Origin: Ettlia oleoabundans
Lineage: Eukaryota; Chlorophyta; Chlorophyceae; Chlamydomonadales
Direction: 5' to 3'
Length of the DNA: 60,164 nt
NCBI GenBank assembly: GCA_019693395.1
Contig: JAAMXP010000568.1
Span: 1-60,164, forward strand
The stretch's first letter is position 1. Each line of letters opens with the position of its first letter. The notes below the pieces were generated by a model. It ran no database searches and had not been told where the DNA came from. It worked only from the letters and a program-made list of their open reading frames with translations. The position numbers and the translations under genes are program-made. Below, one piece after another: positions 1-11,800 of the stretch.

Positions 1-32
1 CCCCACCGACCCACCCCGTCTGCCCCAAGCAG

Positions 33-3000
33 GCCATGGCGGCAGTGTTGGGCGGCACACAGTCCCTGCACACCAATTCCTTTGACGAGGCAAGGCACCA
101 GCACACGCCCAACCAAAGTTGCAGTTGCAGCTGGAACAGCTGCCATCCAGTGGCTGCCTGCCTGCATGCTTGCCGCCTGCCTGACCGCCTGAGTACAGGA
201 CCGCAGCACAAATCTGCCACGATTTGCCATGGCATCATTGGTATCTTGCACCTACTGCACGGCACCTACCTTGCCAAGCACAGCCACCCCATGACAGCAG
301 ATCGCCATCAAGCTATTGACCAGCCACCCGGCTGCCCACCCACCCACTCATAATGTCAGTTTCATGTCGCACAACCCACCGCAGGCCATTGCCCTGCCCA
401 CAGACTTTAGTGCCAAGCTGGCCCGCAACACGCAGCTTATACTAGCGGAGGAGACGGGCATCACAAAGGTGGGGCAGCAGCGTTGTGGTCGCTGGTACTG
501 CAGTAGTAATGATGCAGATACTGAGCTGCGGGGATGGTTCAGTTGTGTTGATTGTCTGATGCGCAGCTGTTTTACTGATTCTGCACGGGTTTGGGCAGCT
601 GACAGCTGCCACATTGTTGCAATTCTTGCAACCCTACGCCACCTGCAGTTTACCACCACCAAGCTTTCAATATACTGCATGCATTCCAATGTTTTGCAAG
701 CGCACATCATTTATTTGTTGTTTTGCTTCATGCATGAACGTGCGCTCTGCAGGTGGCAGACCCCCTGGGTGGGTCCTTCTATGTGGAGACCCTTACCTCG
801 CAGGTGGGCCAGCCAGCCAGCATCATGCTTTTGATCATATGACTATATTGCTGCTTTAGTTCGAGTATCGTCGTAAGGTGTGTGGAGGCACCCAGGAAGT
901 AGAAACAACTGATGAATTTGCGCCTATATTGGGTCATTTATCTATGCCCCATGCAATGTGCCCGTGCCGTGTTTGTTCTTCTTATGCAGATGGAATCAGC
1001 CGCGGAGCAGATGATCCGGGAGGTGGAGCAGCTTGGGGGCATGACTGAGGCTATCATCTCGGGTGGGTGACCGTATGGGTGGCGGACTTGTGTCTGCCTG
1101 GTGGTTAGTTGGCTGGCTGAACTGGTAGGTAGAATAGCGTGCGTCGAAAGGCTGCTGGCTGGAAGGCTGCCGGTCGGTTGAGTCGCTGGGTTTGATGGGT
1201 AACCCTCGATCGAAAGCACGGTTGAAGACGCAGGCAGCCGAGCGAAGGCAGGTCACATGAGCAGATTTTTCACTGGCGCTCAACACCTAAACCTGGTTTT
1301 TTGCAGGCCTGCCCAAGATGAAGATAGAAGAATGCGCGGCGCGGCAGCAGGCTCACATTGACAGCAACACGCAGGCAAGAGCTCTAGCAGGGTGGGGACG
1401 AGCTTGTGAGCTGTATATCTGGCCTCTTCCTCGGCGGTTGCCTAGTAGGACTCTCACACAGGCAACATCCCCTGTGCCATGCCCTGCCAAGACCCGCTTC
1501 TGCAGGTCATCGTGGGTGTGAACAAGTATGCGCAGCAGGAGGAGGGCGGTGGCTCGATGCGAGAGGTGGATGTGCGGCGCATAGACAACACTGCGGTGCT
1601 GCAGAAGCAGAAGGAGAGATTAGCGGTGGGTGACTTGAGTGGGTGTGGGCGGGAGGTCAGAAAACCTAAACGGTGGTGGAAGCAGCTGGGGTGGGTTGGC
1701 CACGGCACTTGAATGATCTGCAAGAAAAGCAGGAGGGGGCGCTTTGCAAGCACAGCGGCAGCGGTTGGGCTGAAGATGGGCAGAGCTGAGGGTGTAACCC
1801 TCTCCTTAGAAATACAGGAAATCATCTTGCGTGTCCCGGGTCAAGGTGGGCAGCTGTATTAAACTGGGGCACGCTGCATGTGCTTAGGGCGTCGGAAAAG
1901 CTCAACTCGCACAGGCACGCTCTCAGCTGCGAGCCTGCCTGCCCCTCCAGCTAGCGTTGGCAGCCCTAACCTCAACCTCCTATTTGGTCCCTGCTTTCTT
2001 TACCTGGCAGAGGATTCGTTCGTCGCGGGATGAAGCGGCGGTGCAGGCAGCTCTGGCAGCGCTAGAAGCGGCGGCTTGCAGCGACGAGCGGCAGCAGAAT
2101 CTTCTGGAACTGGCTGTGCATGCTGCCCGCCTCAGGCAAGCAGCAGGGGTACCAGGCGCTTGAGGGGCTAAGCTGGCAGGTTTGGGCGGCAGTAACGGTT
2201 AGGGGAAAGCTTGAAAAAGCTTGGAGGTTATTGATGGCCCTCTGGCTTGCATGACACCATCCCTCCTGCAGAGCCACTGTGGGCGACATCTCGGCAGCGC
2301 TGGAGAAGGCATGGGGGCGGTACGAGGCGGGAGGTGCGGCCGGGCTGCCACCGCTTTGCACAAGCGCACCTGTGCTTACAGCCAAAGAGTAGTTTTGCGC
2401 CAGTATCAGCTCTGGTCGCCTGCACACACACAACATAACTGCGGTGGTGGCTGACTGCAGATTTGCACGTCAGTTGTAGGCTCGATGTGTGTGTTTCCCT
2501 TCCAGCGGGTTTGCCATGCATGGCTCCTGTGTCTACTGGTGGATGTGCCCCCCCCCTTCATCCTGCTACTCGCTGCCTGTCTGTGTGCAGGGGGCATGGC
2601 TACGGGCATCTACAACAAATCCCTGGGCAGCTCAGCTGATGTGAGTGTGGGGTTAGTCAGGGGGTGTTTTTTTTTAATCTGTCTGCAGTGATCTAGCCAC
2701 GAGGCCCTTGAAGCCGCAATTGCAGGTTCATTCGTGCACCAATGTCTGCTGCTTTAACTTGATGTGCGCATCTGTTGACTGCATGGGCCTTCAGTTTGCT
2801 CTGGTTGATATATGTGGGTGCTGTGTGCCTCTCCGTCTTCCAGGCTGAACTGGCGGCTGTGCAGCAGGCAGTGACTCGGTTTGAGCAGGTGGCGGGGCGT
2901 CGGCCCCGCATCCTCGTAGCCAAGATGGGGCAGGATGGGCACGATCGCGGGGCCAGAGTCATGGCAACAGGGTGCGCCTGATGCATGACCTTCATAGGAT

Positions 3001-4257
3001 GATGCCTGTTAGCACTGCAGTTCTGATTCATTTTCGCGTTGCAGCCAGGTTCACAGCAAGGTGATGGCAGCACAGGCTGCGATTGGCTGTTGCGCGATGA
3101 CACCTGTGGCTGCCCCAAGCATTCAAAGGTTACTGAATTGTTGAACACCGCGGGGAACCTGACCTTTCTCCTAGTCAATTGTGCCACAAGCCTGCCTAAC
3201 ATGTGGCACATTCTTCACATCCCCGCTTGCCCCCCCCCCCCCCCTCCCCCAGGCTGGCGGACCTTGGGTGGGACGTGGACATAGGTAGGCAGCTTTGACT
3301 CCACTCCACCTTTCTCACAATAGTGATCGCCCATCAAAAAAACATTGAATGCACTTCTGCATCAGTTACAGTTGGTTGGTCGAATGCTGTGGGAGAAGCT
3401 CTGCAAAATCAGCCATGTAGGGAAATTTACCCCTCCGCCCAAGCCGCCCCTGCAGGCCCCCTGTTCATGACGCCTCAGGAGGTGGCTCAGCACGCAGTAG
3501 ACGCAGGCAAGCACCGCAAACAGTCTGGTCTTCAGATTTTGTTAAAAGCTCAGGGTCCTTGCATTGCCCTCCCCGTGCTCGTCTGCCCTTTATCTACCTG
3601 TCCTTGCCTGCCAGTAGCTCAGCAGCCGTTGAATGAAGCAAGCAAAGCAATAATGGGCAAGGGACCGCCTTGTTGGTTGCCGGAAACTAGCTGAATTAAG
3701 TACTTCCACCTGTTGTCGTGCAGATGTGCACATCGTGGGTGTGTCCAGCCAGGCGGCAGGGCACGGCACGCTGGTGCCGGAGCTGCTGCAGGAACTGAGG
3801 CGGCAGGGCATGGGGCACGTCCTGGTGGTGTGCGGCGGCATCATCCCAAAACAGGCAAGGCGGCATACAGCGCCTGCCAATAGCCGGTCGAGCAAAACAC
3901 CATTCTCACCAGAATTGGGGTTTGAGACGCAACTTGCAAACTGCCTGGCAGGCGTTGGCCCAGCAAAACGAGCCGGCCAGCCCAGCCAGCCAATGTCGGG
4001 AAACCACATGCACGTCTTCGTCGCTCCCTCCCTTAAAGTTATAAACCAGCACTGGCTTCAGTAGCCCAGGTGCACCTCCTTCCACACCCCCTGTGCTGCA
4101 TGGCACCTTCCCTGTTTGTTCCCAGGACCAGGAGCCATTGCGACAAGCAGGGGTAGCGGCATTCTTTGGTCCCGGAACGCGGGTGCCTTCCGCAGCGCTG
4201 GAGATGATCAACATGCTGCTGGATCAGCCGGAGCCCAGCAGTCAGAGCACGGCTTGA
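33..4257 (+). CDS. MMUT: Methylmalonyl-CoA mutase, C-terminal half (gene starts upstream of the window)
   Basis: Adenosylcobalamin-dependent isomerase that converts methylmalonyl-CoA to succinyl-CoA, usually mitochondrial. Visible exons are 33-89, 385-468, 753-803, 990-1062, 1307-1374, 1506-1625, 2011-2135, 2272-2333, 2591-2640, 2844-2971, 3253-3284, 3456-3506, 3724-3854 and 4126-4257. They join in one frame to 387 residues ending in TGA. The first exon encodes the barrel signature [14 protein letters not shown], followed by [11 protein letters not shown] and VIVGVNKY. The cobalamin domain carries DGHDRG (the DxHxxG histidine motif), GVSSQAAGH and VVCGGIIP. The family's SxL motif is SSQ here, a small deviation. 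Five of the 13 introns start with GC, each with the consensus AG|GCAAG. The family is over 600 residues long, so about half the gene lies to the left. The product call is secure; the precise borders of the shortest exons are less so. Confidence 0.95.
90..384 (+). other. GC-AG intron (first of eleven inferred in the window)
   Basis: The reading frame across FDEA/IALPTD can only be kept if the exon ends at GAG|GCAAGG and resumes at 385. It is one of five such introns in MCM; the others start at 1375, 2136, 3507 and 3855, all with AG|GCAAG. Confidence 0.88.
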
Positions 4258-5334
4258 TTCGAGTACCGAAAGGAACAGAAGTGCTATGCTGAGCACAGCA
4301 AGCATGGCTGGCTTCAGTGACCCCTGCAGGTTTGACTGAAGGCAGCCCTTAAGGCCTGCATTGCAAGGGCCATCAGCAGGTGGATGGCCTAGTAGCTGTG
4401 GAGGAGCGGCGTGTCAGGCGAACCATGTACATATCATTCTCGCCACTCCTTCCATCTTTGCCTGGGGGCTGGAAGCTGTTGCATCGATCAATCTATTGCT
4501 GCCTTAATCTGTTGTTATTTTTGGTTTTGGTCTTGTTTTTGAGCAGCCTGTATTTCCTTCCCATTACTGTCGACCCTATGCATCTCGATCTGAGCTTGCC
4601 TGTACACGTACCAACAGCAGTGAGCCTTCCTTTCAAACAACCAGAACCAATGTTTTGCCTGTGTGCATGTGCATGCATTAACATGAACAGCGGACGAACG
4701 CACGATGTAACCCAATGCGCACGTGGCAACCTTCCTCTGGCCTCACCAGGTGTGACTTCACATGTGCTGCCGGCAGTGCATTGCGATGTGTTGGTATCAA
4801 TTATAAACAGGTCAACAAGCAGGCAATGCGTAAGAAAGGTGCTTGTAGGAATTACTCTTCTTCAACGGGTGACAGGTTGCAACACAGGGACTTGAGGCAA
4901 ACTTGGGGCAGGAACAGACATTGGGGTGCAGCAGATGAGCCACATGCAACAAGGACAGTTGTTTGAAAAAATAAGAGCAACTGAGAGTCTCTCGTTCGAT
5001 TTTCTTCTGGGTAACGGGGCGGGAAATGCAGCCACCCCACATCAGGAAGCCGCAATGTTTCTGTGCAGCACCGGCGGTTTAGGGGCAGCGCTGGCAGCTC
5101 AGCAGCTTACAGCTGTGCGGCTGCGTGTGTCTGCCAGGGCACCATGTGGGTCAGAGGGGTCAAAGCCGGGACCAAACGAAAGGCAGGAAACAGGTACCAG
5201 CCAAGTCAGAAGAGGGATGCGATGGCCTTGCTGGCGTTTGCAGACATCTCCTGCACACTCTTGTTCTCCTGCACGCGACACCGGAAGCAGCCAAAGGCAA
5301 CATGGAAGTACGAAGCACTCAATGGGTGCACGAG
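4258..5334. other. Convergent intergenic region between MCM and the acyltransferase gene
   Basis: About 1.1 kb that should hold the two 3' UTRs. A TGTAA motif at 4706-4710 (+) could serve MCM. A reverse-strand TGTAA at 5107-5111 lies about 225 nt after the acyltransferase stop. Open frames here (for example 4380-4895) have no recognisable protein content or splice context. I see no RNA gene or repeat. Confidence 0.5.
5107..5111 (-). terminator. Candidate TGTAA polyadenylation signal for the acyltransferase gene
   Basis: The reverse-strand pentamer TGTAA lies about 225 nt beyond the proposed stop codon. TGTAA is the usual chlorophyte polyadenylation motif. A pentamer also occurs by chance, so this is a suggestion. 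Confidence 0.35.
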
Positions 5335-7611
5335 TTACGCTTGCACCAGCAGGCGCAGCTGGAGGGTCCCCTCTCCTGCACATACTCCTTCTAGAGCCCT
5401 CCTGAGTTGGCCTGGCTCCCGCAGATTAAGACCGCAACCCACCCATCCCAACACACACACACACAGGAAAATGCCCTTACCATCCCTCCACTCACCACAA
5501 AGAGCTTCTGGCATAGAGCTGCAAAGACCAGCACGATGCCGCAGTAGGCAGGGAAGAAAGACTGTGGCATGACGCCGCCCCACAGCTTGGTGGCTATCAC
5601 TTTCTTGTAGAACACCTGGCCGATGGCGCCGTGCACTATGAAGATGGGGAAGGATATGGTGCCCAGGTAGGTGAGCACAGGGTGCGCCATTGCTGCCGTC
5701 AGCCCCTTGGCGCCTTGCAGCGTGTTGCGGTGCAGGCGCATGAGCAGGAGGATGAAGAGCGGCACAAACAGCAGGCCGCGGGTGAGCGGGTCGTTGAGTG
5801 GCAGGTAGCCCGCAGCCCGCGCCAGTGTGATGCCCAGAAGCGCAAGAGCCGGGAGCGCTGCAGAGCCTGCTGGCTGAGGCGGCGTGTCCAGTGGCTTCCC
5901 CTCATCATCCACCCCTTCTGTCATGACCAGGCGCACCGCCGCCACGCCCATGAGCACCTCAACAAGCGCATAGAAGGGGTGGAAGCGAGTGAAGTTCCAC
6001 AACAGCAGGTTGGGGTGGGCCCTCGCCGCCGTCACGCCCTCCAGGATGCTCCAGGCGTTGAGGTCGTAGCTATACGCCAGCTTGCCCAGCAGGCTGACGC
6101 CCGTCAACACCCCCAGCAGCACCTTCAGCCCGCGCCGCCGCATGGCCGCTATGGCGGGCAGCGCGTGCGGCAGGACCACGGTGGCAAAGGTGAGGGCTGA
6201 CAGGAACCAGGTGGGGGCGTTCCATATCTCGGCATGCGCAGGGAACCAGGCCTGCACGGGCAAGTAGAAACTGGGGGCTGGGTTGTGTCTTTTCCCCTTT
6301 TTTGTTGCATTGGGCAACTTTGGGAGGATGTGGTTGTCAGGAGAAATCAAGCAATCTACAAGGCATGGTTGGCTTGGTGCTTTGCGACAGCAACACTGCC
6401 TTTATCATCGGCTGCATCAGTGGTACAGGCAAGCAGTCCGCAGCGGACTGCAGCCTCCACAGCCTAACAGTAGCACACAGGCAGCAGATGTGAGCCAGCT
6501 AACTCTAGCCGCAGGTGGGCTAATTCATCTGTCATGGCCAGATGATCACCCGCCACTTGTGTCAGATCTCCCCCCCCACCCCGCCCCAAAAAACAGAGTG
6601 GCAAGCAGAAGCACAGGCTGCCCACCCCACCCCACCTGTGTTAGGGTGGCGCTGATGAAAAAATGTGCCACCGTGGCGGCAAGTCCGTTGTAGAAGTAGT
6701 CGGCATAGGCAAACATGGGGCCAAACAAAATCTGCATCGTAAGGAACGCCAGCAATTGGGTGTGTCCCGAGTCAAACTTTTAGAAACACTGGTCATAGTG
6801 TGCATCCTGGGGTGACAGCTTGGCAATTGATGTGCACTTAGCGACCACTGCAGGATTCCTGTGATGCTGCCCATGTGCAATCTACAACAGGTCGCCCTGT
6901 GCACAACCATAAACTCTTGACGCCACATTAAGGTGTTTAATGACATGATCACGAAACAGTCCACCAACCACACCGACCCACACCATCGCTGTGAAACCGA
7001 CAGCATTAACCTCCCACTGCAGCACCCACCTGGATATAGGCAAACAGGGGGTAGTAGCCCGCCACACGAGATGCCACATAGGTGCCAGCTGGCTTGATGC
7101 GAGGGGATGCCTCGTACTTGCCCAGCTCTGTGGCTGTGTAGCCAGCCACGTAGCCAGACAGCACGAAAAAGGGGCCCACCCACACATTTACTTGGGTCAT
7201 CAGGCGAAGGAGGAAAGGGTCCTTGGTGGCAAAAGCCACAAAATGCCCCACGGCAATGTAGGCAATGAGGAAGAAGCGGAGGGAGTCTAGGGAGGGCAGG
7301 CGCGGCTTGGAAGGGCCCTTGGCTGGCTTGGCCGGCTCTGCAGCGCCACCGGCGGCGGCACCGGCAGCAGCTGGAGGGCTGCCAGATGTGCGCATGCCTG
7401 GCGTGGTTCCATTGCCGAAACTGGGTGGTGTGCCAGGGCCTAGGCTAGGTTTGCTGGTGAAGCTGGCGCCGGGTGTGGGGCTGTTAAAAGCTACAGAGCC
7501 CGACCGGCCGCTCCCCAAAGTGGCACACCGCGGCGTGCGGCGGGTGCTGCCAGGCTTGGCGCGCTTAAGCGGCAGGCTGCAGCGGGCTGCCAAGCACAAT
7601 GCTGCCGCCAT
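5335..7611 (-). CDS. Acyltransferase-3 (OafA/YrhL-like) multi-pass membrane protein
   Basis: Predicted integral-membrane acyltransferase of the acyltransferase-3 family, whose bacterial members O-acetylate sugars or lipids. The acceptor here is unknown. Exons on the minus strand are 7611-7030, 6776-6636 and 6251-5496, all phase 0, plus a short tail exon placed provisionally at 5358-5335 that ends LRLLVQA and TAA. The product is about 500 residues. The first ~100 residues are Ala/Ser/Pro/Arg-rich and may be a targeting sequence. The domain opens with LPSLDSLRFF, which contains the R-x10-H motif (the Arg of DSLR and the His of AVGH). About ten to eleven hydrophobic segments follow, including FPIFIVHGAIG near the end. 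The tail exon is the weakest part, because other acceptors near 5375 are possible. Confidence 0.82.
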
Positions 7612-8842
7612 GGGGCGCTGCGACAGGAGAACAAGAGCAGCAGGGGGCGATCGAGGTCATCAGCCCGTTGCCGACGGGGATTGCGACCCTGAAGCCCACC
7701 CTTCATCTTCTTAACCAAATGTATGGTTACCTGCGCAAATGACGATCAGTCTATAAGCAGGTGCCCTGCGAATGGCCAGCTTCCGTGCGGGTTGTGCGGG
7801 AGCAACGGTCAGGCGAGGCTGGAAGATATTTGGGCTTGCACTTGTAGATTGCGGGTCGTCAGCATTTACATACAGGCGGGCTCTTGCATAATCTGCCGTA
7901 CCGGCTGGATGACAGGTGGCACAGTTCAAGCGCTGACAGCATCCCAAAATACCGTAGTGTCACGCCCGAACCTACAGTAGAGTCCTGGCGTGCCATGGCG
8001 CCTGTTGCCAATACCCCTTGTGTACAAATTTATCTTCCCTTCAGGTTAAGGAGATGATCCTTATGCGGGCGTGGTCCCTGAAACGCTGCACAGCTAGCAG
8101 GCTCCTGTATCGGCTGCATAGGCGATGCGAAACTGCACTGGCACTTGTAGTGCAATAAGTTCCAATGGCATCATTAATCTGTGGGCAATGCGAAACGGTG
8201 TTCAAATTGCCTCTGTGGTTGTTTAACACACAAGTGGGAGGAGTGCAATGCGCCCATTTGGGGCGCAACGGGAGATAGCATGGGTCATATGTTATGTGCA
8301 GCATCAAGAAGAGCGGCGGCACGGAAACAGATTGTGAGCAGGCGGTGTTTGGAATGAAATGCAACCGGGAAAATTGCAATAGCTCTGATAGCCATGAGGG
8401 TGGGACGGCAAGCAGCACTGGTAGGGGCAGCACCAGCAAAGAGCCGCAGGCTCCTGGCTCACAACAGCAGCTGGCAGAAACAGGGAGAGGAGAAGGCAGC
8501 AAAAGGACAGGTGGCAGAGAGCCCATGAATAAGGGGCGAAGCTGAACACAAGGGGCGAAAAAAACGGGCATGGTGGGAAGGGTGCAAGCGCAGCAGTCTT
8601 TCTTGTAGTTACTGGCTGGTGGTGTTACTGGCTGGTGGTGACGATGATAGGGTCAGGGGTGGGTGGGGTGCTTGGAAAAAAAATGCAATGTTGTAGCAAC
8701 AGGCCGAGAGTGAGGCGGTCCAACTCCTCATGGACAAACAGGAGGGGGCCCATGCCGGGGCATAATGAGGGCATGAGACACATCAACCATCGGCCTGCCT
8801 TGCATGCTTTCTATGTTCAAAGGAATATCCCGCTCACCGCAT
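7612..8842. other. Intergenic: acyltransferase promoter side and ankyrin gene 3' UTR
   Basis: About 1.2 kb between the stop of the ankyrin gene and the start of the acyltransferase gene, both on the minus strand. It should hold the 3' UTR of the first and the promoter of the second. A short direct repeat, TTACTGGCTGGTGGTG, occurs in tandem near 8608-8640. I recognise no other gene, repeat family or RNA. Confidence 0.4.
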
Positions 8843-11800
8843 TCACCAGAGAGAGCGGAAAGCGTTGAAGCTGTTGCCAGCGCTGGTGGCGGTGGGCGGG
8901 CCGGAGGCCGGGGTCTGCGCTGCCGACCCAAACAGCGACTCCGCTCTGTCTGGCAGATGCAGCAGCGAGGGCTGCTGCTGCTGCTGTGCTGATGGCGGCC
9001 CCTGGGGCAGTAGGGCCACGCCATCGATCTCTCCCAGCAGATCCCGAGACAGAAGCTCCGCGCCACCCGAGTCCAGAGGCTCTTGCAGCAACCCGCTAAG
9101 GCTGGCAGCACTGGGGGGGGCCGAGGGGAACAGCAGGGGCCCAGGCGAGACACTGGGTGCTGCCGACACCTCACCGCCAGCTGCAAAGCTCTCATAACCA
9201 GCCTGCTGAAGCTCTCCGATATCCAGGTCAGCAAACTGAGACGCCAGGCTGGCGCCAGCGCTGCCGCCGCTGCTGCCAGTGGGCACGGCCGCTGCGGCTG
9301 CAGCCGCCGCCGCCGATCCCACACCGCTGCCGCTGAAAGCCGCCAGCGAGGCAAAGGCCGGCTGCTGCGCCACAGGGGCAGAGAGAGCAGGGCGCTCCGG
9401 CGGAGCAGCAAACAGGCTGCCGCTGGTGGTGCTGGCGGCGGCACCAACGGGATCCTGCGGCGCTGCAAACAGGCTGGTCGTGGCGGCGGTTGTGGGTGGC
9501 ATCATATGTTGCTGCTGGTGGGCAGATGGTGGGATTGGCGCAGGGTGGGAGCTGAAAAGGGAGGTGGAAGCAGATGTGGGAGGCAGCGACGCCGTGCTAA
9601 ACAGCGAACCGCCGCTGGTGGCAGCGCCAGCGCCCATAGCAGCGGCATACTGCGGCTGAGCTGGCAGCCCGACAGACAGCGGCGGTGGCGGCGTTGCTGA
9701 GGCAGCAGGCGCCGTGACAGTTGGGGCTGGGATGCCAGCCACACGCTGGGGCGGCACCTGAGGTGCCAGCTGGCCCCAGGCAGGGCGCGGCAGCGCCTGC
9801 TGGTGCTGGTGCAGGTGGGCAGGGGGTGCTGGCGCCGCCTGCTGCCGCTGCTGCGCCACAGACAGCGGCTTGTAGGGTGCCTTGACCGGCGACGGCTGCG
9901 CACGGGGCTGCTGCTGCTGAGACTGCGGCTGCTGCTGCGGTGGTGGTGCATGAAAGCCTGGAGGCACAGGCTTGGGCGGCACCTTGCTGGTGGGAGGGGA
10001 GTACTTTGCCTGCCCTGCAGACCGCAACTTGGCATGCCCGTTGGCGTGCTGCGCAGCCTGCTGCTGCTGCTGCTGCGCCTGCCTGGCTACAGCAGCAGCG
10101 GCGGCTGCCGCCGCCTCAGCTGCCGCTCTCTCAGCTGCGGTCGCACACTCTTCGGCCTCCTGCTGCTGGGCTGCGGCTGCTGCCGCTGCTGCTGCTGAAG
10201 GGCCCTCTGGCGGGGGAATGCCTCGAAGCTCATTCAGGTGCAGCTGTAGCTTGCGCCGAACTTTCTTCCCATACTTAGCAGACACACCAGCAGTTGCTGC
10301 GCGCTCAATCGCCTCGTCCAACACCTGAACAGCGGCAGGCCGGTGGTACACAGGTCAGAGCAAAACTCATCTCAAGAAAGTTCAAGGACATCTAATGGAC
10401 ATTTTCTAGTGGAATTAAGTTCATGAAAATTTAATGGAACTAACTCTATAGTTACAAGCATTGAGGTGTCCAGGTAGCATCAAACAAGCCTCAGTGCAAC
10501 AGCCACGTCCAGCAGGCGCTCTGAGACCCCAACAGTTCGGACGGCCGCAGCCTCGTGCAGCTTTCTTCCGTAAGGGCAAACAGGCAGGCCTCAGATTGCC
10601 ACGCCTTACATGTAAATCTGCAGGCATGCCGCCAACCCGCCCTGCATGAACCAAGCACACCACCCACACACCTGCATGGCAGCTTCCAGCTGGGCCTCTC
10701 CCTCCTCCCCCTGCGGCTCAGTGGCTAGCAGCTTGGCTGCCGACTCCGCGGCTTCCTCCAGCTGCTGGCGCGGCACCTCATGCTCTGCAACACACAGGCA
10801 GGCAGGCAGGCAGGCGGGTGGGCAGGTTGGCGATCAGAAACCAGACACGTATACATGAAGCAAGGAACGCAATCTTATCATACGGCAGTGCAAAAGTTCT
10901 GCAGCTATTGTGTCGCCTAAGCACCAGCGTGCAGATTCTGCGATATGGTCAAGTCGACGGCGTGTGTGTACATGTGTGCATGCATGCATGCATGCACTTG
11001 TTACTGCTACACACTATGGCTGACATACAACAACCATGCAGGCTCCACCGTCAAACCGCAGCCTCAATTAGCTTGCCTGAGGCTACACTGAGCGACTCTG
11101 CCACGCTGTCGGCTCTGCTGTGGCTCCCAGCAGAGGGCTCCGCAGCCAGAGGGGCCGCCTGCGCCAGTACCGGCTGCTGCTGCTGCGGCTGTAGCTGGGA
11201 TGGCCCTGGCGCCGCCACTGCCGCCGCTGCTTCTGCAGGCTTGGCTGCAGGCTTGGCCTTGCGGGCCTTTTCCTCTTCAGCTGGGGAAGGCGATGGCACT
11301 CCTGTCACTGATGCTGTCAGTACCGCTGACTTGCCCTCCTTTGTGGCAGAGTCCTGAGGCCCAGAGACTGCCGCACAGGAACCCGCTGCCTTGTGCTGCC
11401 GCAAGGGCGCAGCCGAAGCCTCCTCCACCTCCTCTTCCTCTTCCTCCTCCCCTTCCTCCTCCGCCTCTCCAGTCGCCGGTGCTGAGCTGGCGGCAGCTGC
11501 AGGTGCTGCAGCAGCTGAGGCCGCGTCCGCCTTGCCCTTGGCCGCCTTGGCCTTGGCCTTCTGCTTCTTCTTCTTGCTGGCTGAGCCGCCAGCCGACTTC
11601 TGGCGCTGCAGGCTCTCTTGCTCACTGCAGATGTGGGCAATGGCCGGCAGCAATGGGGAAGGGCAACGACAGGCAGACAGATAGAGATCGATCTAAAAAA
11701 CTGTAAGGCAGCGTCTTGCCCTTTGAGAGGCGGGGAGTTTGCACACCCCAAGTACAGCACACCAGTACAAGAGCCACACAGCCAGGCAACCAATTAAGTA

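Noticed and set aside
316..834. Long plus-strand open frames within the MCM locus (316-834, 614-859)
   Set aside because: They run through introns of MCM; only the spliced exons match the enzyme.
4380..4895. 171-residue open frame downstream of MCM
   Set aside because: No protein-like composition, no splice context, and it lies where a 3' UTR is expected.
5391..6350. Single open frame starting MISPDNHIL in the acyltransferase gene
   Set aside because: Its first ~33 codons are intron; the coding exon starts at 6251 after a CAG acceptor.
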